Shown here in pieces: positions 44,081 to 53,398 of a DNA stretch of 64,000 nucleotides; position 1 is the stretch's first letter; each line of letters begins with the position of its first letter. The notes under the pieces are model-generated. The model was given only the letters and a program-made list of their open reading frames with translations, ran no database searches and was not told where the DNA came from. The position numbers and the translations under genes are program-made. Source of the DNA: CANJBX01 sp035556735 (GTDB lineage Bacteria; Pseudomonadota; Alphaproteobacteria; Rhizobiales; Xanthobacteraceae); NCBI GenBank assembly GCA_035556735.1, contig DATMFF010000008.1:62001-126000 (forward strand). The letters run 5' to 3'.

Positions 44081-44626
44081 ATGCCCGCCACCCCCGCTGA
44101 CCTATTTGCTGCCCTCGACCGTCTCGGAATCGCCCACACGACCGTGGAGCACCCACCGCTGTTCACGGTCGAGCAGTCGCAGACGCTGCGCGGACAGATT
44201 CCAGGCGGCCACACCAAGAACCTGTTCCTGAAGGACAAGAAGGGCGCGCTGTTCCTGGTGGTTGCCTCGGAGGACGCCCGCATCCCACTCGGCGGACTGC
44301 ACCGGCTGCTCGGCGCCTCCGGTCGCTTCTCGTTCGGCTCCCCCGACCTCCTGCGCGAGGTGCTCGGGGTCGAGCCCGGGTCGGTGACCCCATTCGCCGC
44401 CATAAACGACACCGCCGGCCGGGTCACGGTCGTGCTCGATGCCGCCATGCTCCGGCATCCCACGCTTAACTATCACCCCCTCACCAACACCATGACGACC
44501 TCGGTCGCCCGTGACGATTTGCTGAAATTTCTGCGCGCGACCGGCCACGAGCCGCGGATCGAAGCAATTTCAGAGCCGCACCCGAACGCAGGACCCCCGC
44601 ATGCCGCCGGACCGGCCACGATTTGA
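44081..44626 (+). CDS. YbaK/ProX-type prolyl-tRNA deacylase (trans-editing) protein
   Basis: A 181-residue protein of the ProXp-ala/PrdX group that hydrolyses mischarged Ala-tRNA(Pro). Landmarks: EHPPLFTVEQSQTLRGQIPG, GGHTKNLFLKDKKGALFLV with the conserved Lys, FGSPDLLREVLGVEPGSVTPFA and HPLTNTMTTSV. The length is typical. ATG at 44081 chosen; 44057 is an upstream alternative in frame. Gene order with the adjacent cnoX is common in Hyphomicrobiales. Confidence 0.93.
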   Translation: MPATPADLFAALDRLGIAHTTVEHPPLFTVEQSQTLRGQIPGGHTKNLFLKDKKGALFLVVASEDARIPLGGLHRLLGASGRFSFGSPDLLREVLGVEPGSVTPFAAINDTAGRVTVVLDAAMLRHPTLNYHPLTNTMTTSVARDDLLKFLRATGHEPRIEAISEPHPNAGPPHAAGPATI

Positions 44627-44709
44627 TTGCATTCGCCCCCGTCATCGCCATTTAATCCCCAGCGAGTTCAGTGATTTCGGCCCTTGGCGGACGACTCGAA
44701 GGATTTTCC

Positions 44710-45612
44710 ATGCTGCAGAACGGCGGGGCGGCGACGGCCGCAGACGGCACCATCAAGGACACGACCACCCAATCCTTCATGAAGGACGTGATTGAGGAGT
44801 CGCGGCGCCAGCCGGTGCTCGTTGACTTCTGGGCGCCGTGGTGCGGTCCCTGCAAGCAGCTCACGCCCGTGCTCGAGAAGGTGGTCAAGGCCGCCAAGGG
44901 CAAGGTCAAGCTCGTCAAGATGAACATTGACGAGCACCCTGCGATCCCCGGCCAGCTCGGTATCCAATCGATCCCCGCGATTATTGCCTTCGTCAACGGC
45001 CAGCCGGCCGACGGTTTCATGGGCGCGCTGCCCGAATCGCAGGTGACCGCCTTCATCGAGCGCATCACCAAGAGCAAGATTGGCGGCGAGGAGGCCGATC
45101 TCCTCAAGCTCGCGGACGCGGCTCTGGTTGACGGCAACGCTGCCGAGGCGGCGGAGATCTATGCGCAAATCCTGGCCGAGGACTCCGGCAATGTGCACGC
45201 CCTTGCTGGGCTTGCGCGCTGTTACGTCGAAACCGGTGCGCTCGATCAAGCCAAGCAGACACTATCACTGGTGCCGGACAACAAGCGGAACGAGAGTTCG
45301 GTTGCCGCTGCACGCGCAGCGATCGAGCTGGCGGAGCAGGCGGCCTCGGTCGGCCCGGTCGCTGAGCTCGAACATAGGCTCGTGCAGAACCCACTTGATC
45401 ATCAGGCGCGCTTCGACCTGGCGGTGGCGCTCAACGCCAAGGGCGATCGCCAGCAGGCGCTCGAACATCTGCTCGAGATCGTGCGGCGCGACCGCAAGTG
45501 GAATGACGATGCCGCGCGCAAACAGCTCGTCCAGCTATTCGATGCATGGGGCCCGACCGACGGACTTACGGTCGAGGGCCGCAAGCGGCTATCCTCACTG
45601 TTGTTCTCGTAG
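44710..45612 (+). CDS. cnoX: CnoX (YbbN)-type thioredoxin/TPR co-chaperone
   Basis: A 300-residue protein with an N-terminal thioredoxin domain, active site WCGPC (Cys45, Cys48), and C-terminal TPR repeats (about residues 125-290, e.g. ALVDGNAAEAAEIYAQILAE). CnoX proteins hold and redox-protect clients for GroEL. Unlike the E. coli protein, both active cysteines are present, as in the alphaproteobacterial form. ATG at 44710 with AAGGA upstream. It precedes the Lon-domain gene on the same strand. Confidence 0.9.
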   Translation: MLQNGGAATAADGTIKDTTTQSFMKDVIEESRRQPVLVDFWAPWCGPCKQLTPVLEKVVKAAKGKVKLVKMNIDEHPAIPGQLGIQSIPAIIAFVNGQPADGFMGALPESQVTAFIERITKSKIGGEEADLLKLADAALVDGNAAEAAEIYAQILAEDSGNVHALAGLARCYVETGALDQAKQTLSLVPDNKRNESSVAAARAAIELAEQAASVGPVAELEHRLVQNPLDHQARFDLAVALNAKGDRQQALEHLLEIVRRDRKWNDDAARKQLVQLFDAWGPTDGLTVEGRKRLSSLLFS

Positions 45613-45678
45613 CGCGGAGCGCGTTCGATCGGATGGATGCGCGCGCCGATTGATGGTCAGTGGGTCGGGAGAGCGGCA

Positions 45679-46362
45679 ATGCCGATGAATGCGATCTATC
45701 GGACTCCCGCCGACCTGCCAGATGTGATCCCGGTGTTTCCTCTGCCCGGCGCGCTGTTATTGCCGCGCGGCCAGATGCCGCTCAATATTTTCGAGCCGCG
45801 CTACCTCGCCATGGTCGACGACGCGTTCCGCGGCGGGCAGCGGCTCATCGGCATGATCCAGCCCGACATCGCGCACCCTGGCTCTGAGCTGCGGCCCAAT
45901 CTCTACAAGGTCGGCTGCGTCGGCCGTATTACTCAGCTTGCCGAGACGGGGGATGGCCGTTACCTCATGCAGCTCACCGGCGTCGCCCGCTTCCGGGTCG
46001 AGGAAGAGCTCACCGTCGTCACCCCTTATCGCCAATGTCGGGTGACCTTCGAGCCCTACGCCGACGACTTCATCGCCCGTAAGGGCGAGGACGCCGTCGA
46101 CCGCAAAGCGCTGCTCGCGGCTCTGACTGACTTCCTGAAGGTGAACAAGCTCAAGGCCGACTGGAAGGGCATCGAGGAGGCGCCCAACGAGGCGCTGGTC
46201 AACGCGTTGGCGATGATGTCGCCGTACGGCACCGCCGAAAAGCAGGCTCTGCTGGAAGCGCCCGACCTCAAGACTCGCGCGGAAATCCTGGTTGCTGTCA
46301 CCGAGATCGAGCTCGCGAAAGCCCAGAGCGGCGGCCCCAATGGCGAGACTCCGCTGCAGTAG
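45679..46362 (+). CDS. Lon protease N-terminal substrate-binding domain protein
   Basis: A 227-residue stand-alone LON substrate-binding (PUA-like) domain: IPVFPLPGALLLPRGQMPLNIFEPRYLAM, RLIGMIQPD, YKVGCVGRITQLAETGDGRYLMQL. It has no AAA or protease part. The role is unresolved, perhaps delivery of proteins for degradation. ATG at 45679 (or 45685) with GGGAGAG upstream. It forms a run with cnoX and the Trm112-like gene, an arrangement seen across Hyphomicrobiales. Confidence 0.9.
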   Translation: MPMNAIYRTPADLPDVIPVFPLPGALLLPRGQMPLNIFEPRYLAMVDDAFRGGQRLIGMIQPDIAHPGSELRPNLYKVGCVGRITQLAETGDGRYLMQLTGVARFRVEEELTVVTPYRQCRVTFEPYADDFIARKGEDAVDRKALLAALTDFLKVNKLKADWKGIEEAPNEALVNALAMMSPYGTAEKQALLEAPDLKTRAEILVAVTEIELAKAQSGGPNGETPLQ

Positions 46363-46443
46363 CTCCGTCATCACGGGTGGGGTCGCAGCGAGGCTCTTCT
46401 CTCCTGCACCGCAGCCTCTAATATGCGGCTCAGGAGTGCGCTC

Positions 46444-46641
46444 ATGACCACCTCTCCCGACCGGCCTGCCGGCAGCGTCGACCCGAAACTGTTGGAAATC
46501 CTGGTGTGTCCGCTCACAAAGGGTCCCCTCGAGTATGACGCCGCGCGACAGGAACTGATCTCGCGCAAGGCCAAGCTCGCCTACCCGATCCGCGACGGCA
46601 TCCCGATCATGCTGCCCGAGGAGGCGCGACCGCTGGAATAG
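46444..46641 (+). CDS. Trm112-like small protein (UPF0434/YcaR family)
   Basis: A 65-residue protein with the family pattern DPKLLEILVCPLTKGPLEYD, followed by ELISRKAKLAYPIRDGIPIML. Trm112 relatives act as small partners of methyltransferases or in envelope biogenesis genes; the bacterial role is unclear. ATG at 46444; the ATG at 46423 would add seven residues. Confidence 0.88.
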   Translation: MTTSPDRPAGSVDPKLLEILVCPLTKGPLEYDAARQELISRKAKLAYPIRDGIPIMLPEEARPLE

Positions 46642-46798
46642 GTCGGCCCGGCCGATCAGACTGGGCGGCCGTGATCCTGCCATCTGCTCCTGCGCTACCT
46701 CCTTGTTCGACATTCGTGTTGACTTGCGCCGTGGCGGGCACGGGCCATGCGCCGCGGAATGTCAGACTTTGAAAAGGTCCAAGCGGAGGGATCCAGCA

Positions 46799-47425
46799 AT
46801 GATGAAGATCTGGGGGCGCAATACATCGTCGAATGTACAGAAGGTGGCATGGGCCTGCGGGGAGCTTGGCCTTCCGTTCGAGCGCATCGATATCGGCGGC
46901 CCCTTCGGCAAGAATAATGAACCACCTTATCTCGCCTTGAATCCCAACGGAGTCGTACCAACCCTGGAGGAGGACGACGGCTTCATCCTCTGGGAATCCA
47001 ATTCGATTGTGCGCTATCTCGCTAGCCGCTACGGGGCGGGCAAGCTCGAACCGTTCGACCCGCGTGTGCGGGCAAAGGCCCAAAGCTGGATGGACTGGCA
47101 GCTCTCAGTAGCCAATCTCGCGATCTTCCCGGTGTTCTGGGGACTGGTGCGCACGCCGCCGGAGGGACGCGATCCGAAATCGATCGAAGACGGCAAGCAG
47201 AAGTGTTTTGCAGCGGCGAAGATCATGGACGCGCAGCTCGCGCGCACGCGTTTCATCGCCGATGATCAGTTCTCCTACGGCGACATTCCGATCGGACCGT
47301 TCATTTATCGCTATTTCCGGCTGGTCCCCGATCACCCGCCACTGCCGAACGTCGAGCGCTGGTATGGCGAGATCAGCGAGCGGCCGGCGTTCAAGGAGCA
47401 CGTGCTCAGCGTCCCGTTTACGTAA
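46799..47425 (+). CDS. Glutathione S-transferase family protein
   Basis: A 208-residue GST. The N-terminal thioredoxin-like domain has KIWGRNTSSNVQKVAWACGEL (probable catalytic Ser), NPNGVVPTLEEDD and ESNSIVRYLASRYG. The helical C-terminal domain ends PNVERWYGEISERPAFKEHV. It probably detoxifies electrophiles with glutathione in the cytosol. Adjacent ATGs at 46799 and 46802 are preceded by GCGGAGGG. Lone gene, convergent on the Bug-family gene. Confidence 0.92.
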   Translation: MMKIWGRNTSSNVQKVAWACGELGLPFERIDIGGPFGKNNEPPYLALNPNGVVPTLEEDDGFILWESNSIVRYLASRYGAGKLEPFDPRVRAKAQSWMDWQLSVANLAIFPVFWGLVRTPPEGRDPKSIEDGKQKCFAAAKIMDAQLARTRFIADDQFSYGDIPIGPFIYRYFRLVPDHPPLPNVERWYGEISERPAFKEHVLSVPFT

Positions 47426-47502
47426 GGCATTGAAGCAACGCTAGCCCCACCTTTGGCTTGGCTCGTTCGTCTACGGAAAACATGGATCGGCCAAAGGCAT
47501 TC

Positions 47503-48480
47503 CTACTGCGATCCCGTCAGCCCCGCCTGCGCCACAACCTTGCGCCAGCGTGCGATCTCCGATGTCACGAAGGCCTTGAGCTGCTCGACGGAGTTCGTTG
47601 CCACTGGCAGCATTCCGACCCGCAAGATCTGTGCCTTGGTCTCGCTGTCCTGAAGTGCAGCGTTAAGATCGGCGTGCAGCCTGTCGACCGTACTCTTCGG
47701 CGTCTTCGCAGGAGCAACGATCATCTGCCATGAGGCGGCGTCGAAACCGGGCACCCCGACCTCGGCCAGGGGCGGCACATCCGGCAAGCCTTCGAAGCGT
47801 GTCCTCGTCGAGATGCCAAGCGGTCGCACCTTGCCGGCACGGATGATACCGAGCGAGGGGCCGAGGTCGACGAACATCAGCGGGATATGGCCGGCAACCA
47901 CGTCGTTGAGGGCGGGCAGGCTACCGCGGTAAGCCACCGGCGACATCTTGATCCCGGTCATGCTCTTGAGCAGCTCGGCGAAGAGATGGTGCGGCACGCC
48001 CGGGCCCGACGTTGCGTAGGAGAGCTGCCCGTCTTTCTCCTTGGCGTATTTGATCAGATCGGCGACCGAGCGCACGGGCAGCTCCGGATTGACCACGAGC
48101 ACGAACGGCGTCTGTGCGGCCAAGGCCAGCGGGACGAAGTCCGCGACCGGATCGTAAGGCAGCGACTTGAACAGGCTGACGTTGACCGCCATTGTCGCGC
48201 TCGGCGCAATCATGAGCGTGTGCCCGTCGGGCTCGGCCTTCGCTGTGGCCACAGCGCCGATGACACCGCCTGCGCCCGGCTTGTTCTCGACAATGAGCGA
48301 CTTGCCCCACTTTGGTTCGAGCTTCGGCCCGAGGGTGCGCGCGAGGATGTCGCCGGCGCCGCCTGCCGCGAACGGCACGATCATCGTGACATTGCGCGAC
48401 GGAAATTCCTGCGCGGCGGCGGTGCATGCAGGCAACACAACGGCCAGCGCGGCGGCCAATCCGCGAACAAATCTCGGCAT
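47503..48480 (-). CDS. Tripartite tricarboxylate transporter (Bug-family) substrate-binding protein, orphan
   Basis: A 325-residue Bug/TctC receptor. The signal peptide (LAAALAVVLPACTAAAQ) precedes FPSRNVTMIVPFAAGGAGDILA, GKSLIVENKPGAGGVIGAVA and YRGSLPALNDVVAGHIPLMF. It is the second such receptor in the window and again lacks TctA/TctB neighbours. The ligand is unknown. It lies downstream of the UbiH-like gene on the same strand, with a 26-bp gap. Confidence 0.92.
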   Translation of the reverse strand: MPRFVRGLAAALAVVLPACTAAAQEFPSRNVTMIVPFAAGGAGDILARTLGPKLEPKWGKSLIVENKPGAGGVIGAVATAKAEPDGHTLMIAPSATMAVNVSLFKSLPYDPVADFVPLALAAQTPFVLVVNPELPVRSVADLIKYAKEKDGQLSYATSGPGVPHHLFAELLKSMTGIKMSPVAYRGSLPALNDVVAGHIPLMFVDLGPSLGIIRAGKVRPLGISTRTRFEGLPDVPPLAEVGVPGFDAASWQMIVAPAKTPKSTVDRLHADLNAALQDSETKAQILRVGMLPVATNSVEQLKAFVTSEIARWRKVVAQAGLTGSQ

Positions 48481-48506
48481 CGTTTCCCCCTATATGTAGG
48501 CTCGCT

Positions 48507-49745
48507 CTACAAGGCTTCGCCTCGCAGCAATTTTGGTACCTCTCCGGTCAGACCCGCAGCCTGTCGGATGAAGACGCTCTTGAGCGCCGGAATACGGTCG
48601 ACGATGCCCAGGCCGACATCGCGCATCAGGCGCAGCACGTCCGATCTGTTGGAGAACAAACGGTTGAGACCGTCGGTGGCGATCCCCATGGTCATCGTGT
48701 CGAATCGACGCCAGCGCTGATAGCGGTCGAGCACATCGGGCCCGCCAACGTCGAGCCCGAGCCGCGCCGCATCAACGATTGCTTCGGCCAGCGCGGCGAC
48801 GTCGCGCAAGCCCATGTTGAGACCCTGGCCCGCGATCGGATGGATCATGTGCGCGGCATCGCCGACGAGCGCGATGCGTTCCGCCACGAACGAACGAGCG
48901 ATGGCGAAGCCGAGCGGGAACACACCGCGCGCCCCACTGATCCTGATTTCGCCGAGTTTGAGACCAAAGCGCCGTTCAAGCTCGTCGTGAAACGACGCGT
49001 CGTCGAGCGCGGCCAGACGCTTGGCTTCCTCCTCCTCCTCGGTCCACACGATCGACGAACGGTGCCCCTGCACATTGTCTTTGAGCGGCAGGATCGCGAA
49101 CGGGCCCGAGGGTAAAAAGTGCTCCTCGGCGCGACCGTGGTGGTCCCGTTCGTGCACAACCGTCGTCACGATCGCCGACTGCCCGTACATCCAGCCACGC
49201 CAGGGAATTCCCGCTTGCTCGCGCAGCCGGGAGCGTGCGCCGTCGGCGGCGACGAGCAGCCTCGTCGCGGCGCGCGTTCCGTCGGCAAGCACGACATCGA
49301 TGGCTTGCGCCGCATGCTCAAAACCCTCCACTGCCGTGGACATGAGCGTGACACCTTCGGCCTTCGCCTTCTCGATCAGTGCGGCCAGCAGCGGCGCGTT
49401 CTCGATCATGTGCGCAAAGGGCTCGCCGGGCGCCACCTCGCCCGCAAAGGTGAGAAAGGTCGGCCGTACCGCGTCCTGCAGCTTGGAATCTGTGACCTCC
49501 ATATCGAGCATCGGCTGCGCCTCGTCGGCGACCTCTGCCCATACGCCGATCGTCTCGAACAGGTGCCGCGCAGCGGCCGCGATGGCCGAGGCCCGCGCAT
49601 CCCGGGGCGCGCGGGCAAGGTGTGGATCCGCTACGGTCACGCCAAAGCGCATGCCCAGGCTCTGCCGCAGCGCGATGGCGAGCGCGAGGCCGGCAAAGCC
49701 TCCACCTGCAATCAGAACATCGGTCACATTGGTTTGTTGGGGCAT
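48507..49745 (-). CDS. UbiH/UbiF-family FAD-dependent hydroxylase
   Basis: A 412-residue flavin monooxygenase of the UbiH/COQ6 type: TDVLIAGGGFAGLALAIAL (FAD dinucleotide fold), RATRLLVAADGARSRLRE (DG motif) and IALVGDAAHMIHPIAGQGLNMGLRDVAALAEAI (GD motif, positions 48799-48897). It would hydroxylate the ring of a ubiquinone precursor; which position is not decidable. ATG at 49745 rather than 49820 because the fold begins at once. It is probably co-transcribed with the Bug-type gene downstream. Confidence 0.9.
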   Translation of the reverse strand: MPQQTNVTDVLIAGGGFAGLALAIALRQSLGMRFGVTVADPHLARAPRDARASAIAAAARHLFETIGVWAEVADEAQPMLDMEVTDSKLQDAVRPTFLTFAGEVAPGEPFAHMIENAPLLAALIEKAKAEGVTLMSTAVEGFEHAAQAIDVVLADGTRAATRLLVAADGARSRLREQAGIPWRGWMYGQSAIVTTVVHERDHHGRAEEHFLPSGPFAILPLKDNVQGHRSSIVWTEEEEEAKRLAALDDASFHDELERRFGLKLGEIRISGARGVFPLGFAIARSFVAERIALVGDAAHMIHPIAGQGLNMGLRDVAALAEAIVDAARLGLDVGGPDVLDRYQRWRRFDTMTMGIATDGLNRLFSNRSDVLRLMRDVGLGIVDRIPALKSVFIRQAAGLTGEVPKLLRGEAL

Positions 49746-49940
49746 TTGCGTAACTCTGAAATGTAGCTCAGCACGACTCTCGTCCAGCGGGGGGGAGTCG
49801 ACGCAGGGACCATTGCGCATCTCACCGCTTTAATCTCGTCGAGCCGCACGATAGCATCCGCCACCCACGGCGCGCGATGCGCAAAAGCGCCCCTGCTCTG
49901 CGTGCGATCGCGCTCGATACAGGTATCCGGCAAGCCACCC

Positions 49941-50810
49941 ATGTCCGCTGTCAGCGATCTTTTGCAGATTCTCGATCTTGAGCCGCTTGAGCACAACCTG
50001 TTCCGCGGGCGTTCGCCGCAAACGAGCTGGCAGCGTGTGTTCGGTGGCCAAGTCATCGGCCAAGCTCTGGTCGCCGCCTGCCGCACGGTCGACGTGGCAA
50101 GCCGGCCACCGCACTCGCTGCACGCGTATTTTCTGCTCGGCGGCGACCCCAAGGTGCCCATCATCTACGAAGTGGACCGCATCCGCGACGGCAAGAGCTT
50201 CACCACCCGCACCGTCAAGGCGATTCAGCATGGGCGCGCCATCTTCACCATGTCCGTGTCCTTCCACGTGCCGGAGCCTGGGTTCAGCCACCAAGCGCGA
50301 ATGCCTGAGGTCCCGCCGCCTGAACGCCTGCCGAGCGAGGACGAAATCCGCAAGACCATCCTGCCCACCATGCCCGAGCCGGTGCGACGTTTCTTCGAGC
50401 GTGAGCGGCCGATTGAGCTGCGGCCGGTCGAATACGAGCGCTACCTGGGCAAGAGGATCGACGAAGGCCGCTTCAATATCTGGATCCGCTGCACGGGACG
50501 CCTGCCCGACGATCCCGCGATTCATCAGTGCGTCCTGGCCTATGCCTCCGACATGGCCCTGCTCGATGCTTCCCTCATTCCACATGGTCATAGCGTGTTC
50601 GACCGCCGCATCATGGCCGCAAGCCTCGACCATGCCTTGTGGTTCCATCGGCCGTTTCGCGCCGATGAATGGCTGCTGTATGCGCAGGAAAGCCCCAGCA
50701 GTTCCGGGGCCCGCGGGTTTTCCCGTGGGCTGATCTTCGCCGCGAACGGCACGCTCGTGGCTTCGGTGGCGCAGGAGGGGCTGATCCGGGAGCGACGGGC
50801 GGAAGCCTGA
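49941..50810 (+). CDS. tesB: Acyl-CoA thioesterase II
   Basis: A 289-residue double-hotdog thioesterase, the normal TesB length. Landmarks: EHNLFRGRSPQTSWQRVFGGQVIGQALVA (positions about 49986-50072), SLHAYFLLGGD, GKSFTTRTVKAIQHGRAIFTM and the C-terminal MAASLDHALWFHRPFRADEWLLY with ASVAQEGLIR. It releases fatty acids from acyl-CoA. ATG at 49941 fits the family. It is followed by glnK. Confidence 0.95.
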   Translation: MSAVSDLLQILDLEPLEHNLFRGRSPQTSWQRVFGGQVIGQALVAACRTVDVASRPPHSLHAYFLLGGDPKVPIIYEVDRIRDGKSFTTRTVKAIQHGRAIFTMSVSFHVPEPGFSHQARMPEVPPPERLPSEDEIRKTILPTMPEPVRRFFERERPIELRPVEYERYLGKRIDEGRFNIWIRCTGRLPDDPAIHQCVLAYASDMALLDASLIPHGHSVFDRRIMAASLDHALWFHRPFRADEWLLYAQESPSSSGARGFSRGLIFAANGTLVASVAQEGLIRERRAEA

Positions 50811-50948
50811 ACGGCGCTGTCCCCAAGACTTCGTCGAATTCGCTTAATTTATGGGCGGGGTGCGGTAATCTGCCCTGGCTGCCGCATAGGCGGCCGCGCA
50901 TCGGCGGACCGTCCGCGCCGCATCACGCGCGTTTTGCCGGGGGATTTC

Positions 50949-51287
50949 ATGAAGCTCGTCACCGCAATCATCAAGCCGTTCAAGCTCGAGGACGTCCGCG
51001 ACGCGCTCACGCGCGTTGGCGTCACAGGCATGACCGTCACCGAGGTCAAAGGCTATGGCCGCCAGAAGGGGCACAAGGAGATTTATCGCGGCGCCGAGTA
51101 CGCCGTGAACTTCCTGCCCAAGGTGCGGCTCGACGTGGCCGTGCAGACCACGCAGGTGGAAACCGTCGTCGGCACCATCGCCAACGCGGCCAAGACCGGA
51201 CAGATCGGGGACGGCAAGATCTTCGTCTCGAGCCTGGATCAGGCGGTCCGCATCCGAACCGGCGAGACGGATTCCGACGCCATCTGA
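50949..51287 (+). CDS. glnK: PII nitrogen-signalling protein, copy 1
   Basis: A 112-residue PII trimer subunit of exact family length. It reads ATP/ADP and 2-oxoglutarate and, in this context, blocks the ammonium channel. The T-loop EVKGYGRQKGHKEIYRGAEY includes Tyr51, the uridylylation target, and the B-loop region TGQIGDGKIFV is intact. ATG at 50949 with GGGGGA upstream. It is 128 bp before its amtB. No clear sigma-54 promoter was found in front of this copy. Confidence 0.96.
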   Translation: MKLVTAIIKPFKLEDVRDALTRVGVTGMTVTEVKGYGRQKGHKEIYRGAEYAVNFLPKVRLDVAVQTTQVETVVGTIANAAKTGQIGDGKIFVSSLDQAVRIRTGETDSDAI

Positions 51288-51415
51288 CGCCGCCATCGGA
51301 CGCAGCGGATCGCGGTCCGCGGCATCTGAGCGTGCACGTGCGCCTGCCCGGGCCGCTTGTCGGCACGCCTGAGCGCACTGTCCTGAACAAAGTCTTCGAA
51401 CTGGGGGAAACGACC

Positions 51416-52726
51416 ATGATCGCCGCGCTGTCGCGCTCAGCCGCAACGTCAGCAACCTTCGTACTGTTTGCCACACCCGCCTTCGCCGCCACCACCATCG
51501 TGCCGGCCGACACGGCCTGGATGATTGTCGCGACCGGCATCGTGCTGATGATGACCATTCCCGGCCTCGCCCTGTTCTACGCCGGCATGGTCCGCAAGAA
51601 GAACATCCTCGCCACCATGGCACAGTCGCTCACGGCGACCGCGCTCGTGTCGGTGCTGTGGATCGCGGTCGGCTACAGCCTGACCTTCACTGGGGATGGC
51701 GCGCTGATCGGCGGGTTCGACCGCGTGTTTCTGCGCGGAATGGAATTCGAGGGCGTAAACCCGCTCGCCAAGAATATACCGGAAGCGCTGTTCGTAATTT
51801 ATCAGATGACCTTCGCAGTCATCACCGTCGCGCTCGTAGCCGGCTCGGTCGCGGACCGCATGCGTTTCTCTGCTTTCGTGCTGTTCTCCGCGCTCTGGCT
51901 GCTCGTCGTCTACGTTCCAATCGCGCACTGGGTCTGGGGCGGCGGCTTCCTCGCCAGCATGGGCGTGCTCGACTTCGCCGGCGGCACCGTGGTGCACATC
52001 AATGCCGGGATCGCCGGTCTCGTCGCCGCGCTCGTAATCCGTGCACGTCTGGGCTACGGCCACGACAACCTCGCACCGCATGATCTGTCGCTTGCGGTCA
52101 TTGGCACCGGTCTGCTCTGGGTCGGCTGGTTCGGCTTCAATGGCGGTTCGGCGCTCGCGGCCAACTCCCGGGCCGTTTATGCGATCCTGGCGACGCATCT
52201 CGCCGCCTGCATGGGCGCGCTCACCTGGATGGCGCTCGAGTGGGCCACGCGCGGCAAGCCGTCCGTCCTCGGCATCATATCGGGCGCGATCGCCGGCCTT
52301 GGCACGATCACGCCGGCGTCCGGCTTCGTGTTGCCGTGGCACGGGCTCGTGATCGGCATCATCGCCGGCGCTGTCTGCTATTACGCCTGTACGGCGTTCA
52401 AGTTGCGTTGCGGCTACGACGACTCACTCGACGTGTTCGGTGTGCACGGCGTCGGCGGCATCCTTGGCACGCTGCTGTGCGGAGTGTTCGCCACTGCTGT
52501 CGTCACCGCTTCACCCGAAATGCCGAACGGCTTGCCGGGTCTCCTCGAAGGCAATCCGCAGCAGTTTCTTGCTCAAGTCTATGGCGTGATCATCACGATT
52601 GCTTGGTGCGGCGCGGCCACATGGGTCGTGCTCAAGATCGTCGACGTGGTCACACCCTTGCGCGTGTCGAAGGAACACGAAGTCGCTGGTCTCGACATCT
52701 CGTTGCATGGCGAGGCGCTGCAATAA
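51416..52726 (+). CDS. amtB: Ammonium transporter, copy 1
   Basis: A 436-residue Amt/Rh channel with a signal-like first segment and about eleven membrane helices. Key residues are present: the twin pore histidines in FAGGTVVHINAGIAG and DVFGVHGVGG, and GWFGFNGGSA. ATG at 51416 with GGGGGAAA upstream; the very long upstream open frame is not part of it. It sits in a glnK-amtB unit immediately followed by a second such unit. It lacks the alanine-rich insertion seen in the second copy. Confidence 0.95.
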   Translation: MIAALSRSAATSATFVLFATPAFAATTIVPADTAWMIVATGIVLMMTIPGLALFYAGMVRKKNILATMAQSLTATALVSVLWIAVGYSLTFTGDGALIGGFDRVFLRGMEFEGVNPLAKNIPEALFVIYQMTFAVITVALVAGSVADRMRFSAFVLFSALWLLVVYVPIAHWVWGGGFLASMGVLDFAGGTVVHINAGIAGLVAALVIRARLGYGHDNLAPHDLSLAVIGTGLLWVGWFGFNGGSALAANSRAVYAILATHLAACMGALTWMALEWATRGKPSVLGIISGAIAGLGTITPASGFVLPWHGLVIGIIAGAVCYYACTAFKLRCGYDDSLDVFGVHGVGGILGTLLCGVFATAVVTASPEMPNGLPGLLEGNPQQFLAQVYGVIITIAWCGAATWVVLKIVDVVTPLRVSKEHEVAGLDISLHGEALQ

Positions 52727-52755
52727 GGATGGATGGACGCCGCTTGACGCGTTTG

Positions 52756-52784
52756 TAGGGGGCGGCGCGCCGCGGCGCCCCCTA
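52756..52784 (+). terminator. Hairpin after amtB copy 1
   Basis: TAGGGGGCG (52756-52764) and CGCCCCCTA (52776-52784) form a 9-bp perfect stem around an 11-base GC loop, 29 bases after the amtB stop. It is followed by TTCGTGGCTAATTATT, only weakly T-rich. Confidence 0.5.
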
Positions 52785-52911
52785 TTCGTGGCTAATTATT
52801 AGGCAGCCTGCCGCGGCATTGAGCCGCGACGTTCTGTCCACTCCGTCGGTTGCGCCGTACCGTCGCAAAACCGCGAACCTTTCCAGTCCCTTAATAGGCG
52901 GTGTCTGCAAC

Positions 52912-52928
52912 TGGCACGCCCCTTGATT
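52912..52928 (+). promoter_or_regulatory. Sigma-54 (RpoN)-like promoter ahead of glnK copy 2
   Basis: TGGCAC (52912-52917), five bases, then TTGATT (52923-52928), against the consensus TGGCAC-N5-TTGCW. The -24 element is perfect; the -12 element has GA in place of GC. It lies 105 bp before the glnK2 ATG. NtrC-dependent control under nitrogen limitation would fit, but no clear NtrC site was found. Confidence 0.5.
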
Positions 52929-53032
52929 ATCGGTGCTCCGGCGATGCCTGCGGGAGCACTCCCGCTGTCTGCGCCGTGTAGATGCCGCTCGCGCCGCGTT
53001 CGCCGGGGCGGGCCCAAGCGGGGATAGAACCC

Positions 53033-53371
53033 ATGAAAATTGTCATGGCGATAATCAAGCCATTCAAGCTCGACGAGGTCCGGGATGCCCTCACGGCAGC
53101 CGGCGTCGCCGGGCTTACGGTGACTGAAGTCAAAGGCTACGGCCGTCAGAAAGGTCATACGGAAATCTACCGCGGCACTGAATACGCCGTGAGTTTCCTG
53201 CCGAAGCTGAAGATCGAAGTGGCGGTTCCCACCGACCAGGTCGACAAAATCATCAAAGCCATCACCACCGCCGCCAAGACCGGGCAGATCGGCGACGGAA
53301 AAATCTTCGTCTACGGCCTCGATCACGCCGTGCGCATCCGCACGGGCGAGACCGACGCTGCGGCCCTCTGA
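53033..53371 (+). CDS. glnK: PII nitrogen-signalling protein, copy 2
   Basis: A 112-residue PII paralogue of the first copy with the same T-loop (EVKGYGRQKGHTEIYRGTEY, Tyr51) and TGQIGDGKIFVYG. Differences cluster outside the nucleotide sites (e.g. LKIEVAVPTDQVDKIIKAI). ATG at 53033, MKIVMAIIKPFKLDEVRD. Only 27 bases separate it from amtB2, so they are co-transcribed. Confidence 0.96.
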   Translation: MKIVMAIIKPFKLDEVRDALTAAGVAGLTVTEVKGYGRQKGHTEIYRGTEYAVSFLPKLKIEVAVPTDQVDKIIKAITTAAKTGQIGDGKIFVYGLDHAVRIRTGETDAAAL

Positions 53372-53398
53372 TCGGTTTCGCACAGGAGTCCACCAACC

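Larger units (their letters stand above)
52727..53032. other. Intergenic region between amtB1 and glnK2
   Basis: A 306-bp gap without a gene. It holds a GC-rich hairpin close to amtB1 and a sigma-54-like promoter about 105 bp before glnK2, both listed separately. Confidence 0.6.

Noticed and set aside
50811..50948. Sigma-54 promoter ahead of glnK copy 1
   Set aside because: The best candidate (around CTGGCTGCCGCATAGG) has GG where GC is needed at -12 and lacks the GGCAC element.
50669..51415. Long N-terminal extension of the amtB1 frame running over the glnK1 gene
   Set aside because: The true channel start is at 51416 with a good ribosome site and a signal-like helix; the upstream part is an out-of-frame reading of glnK.
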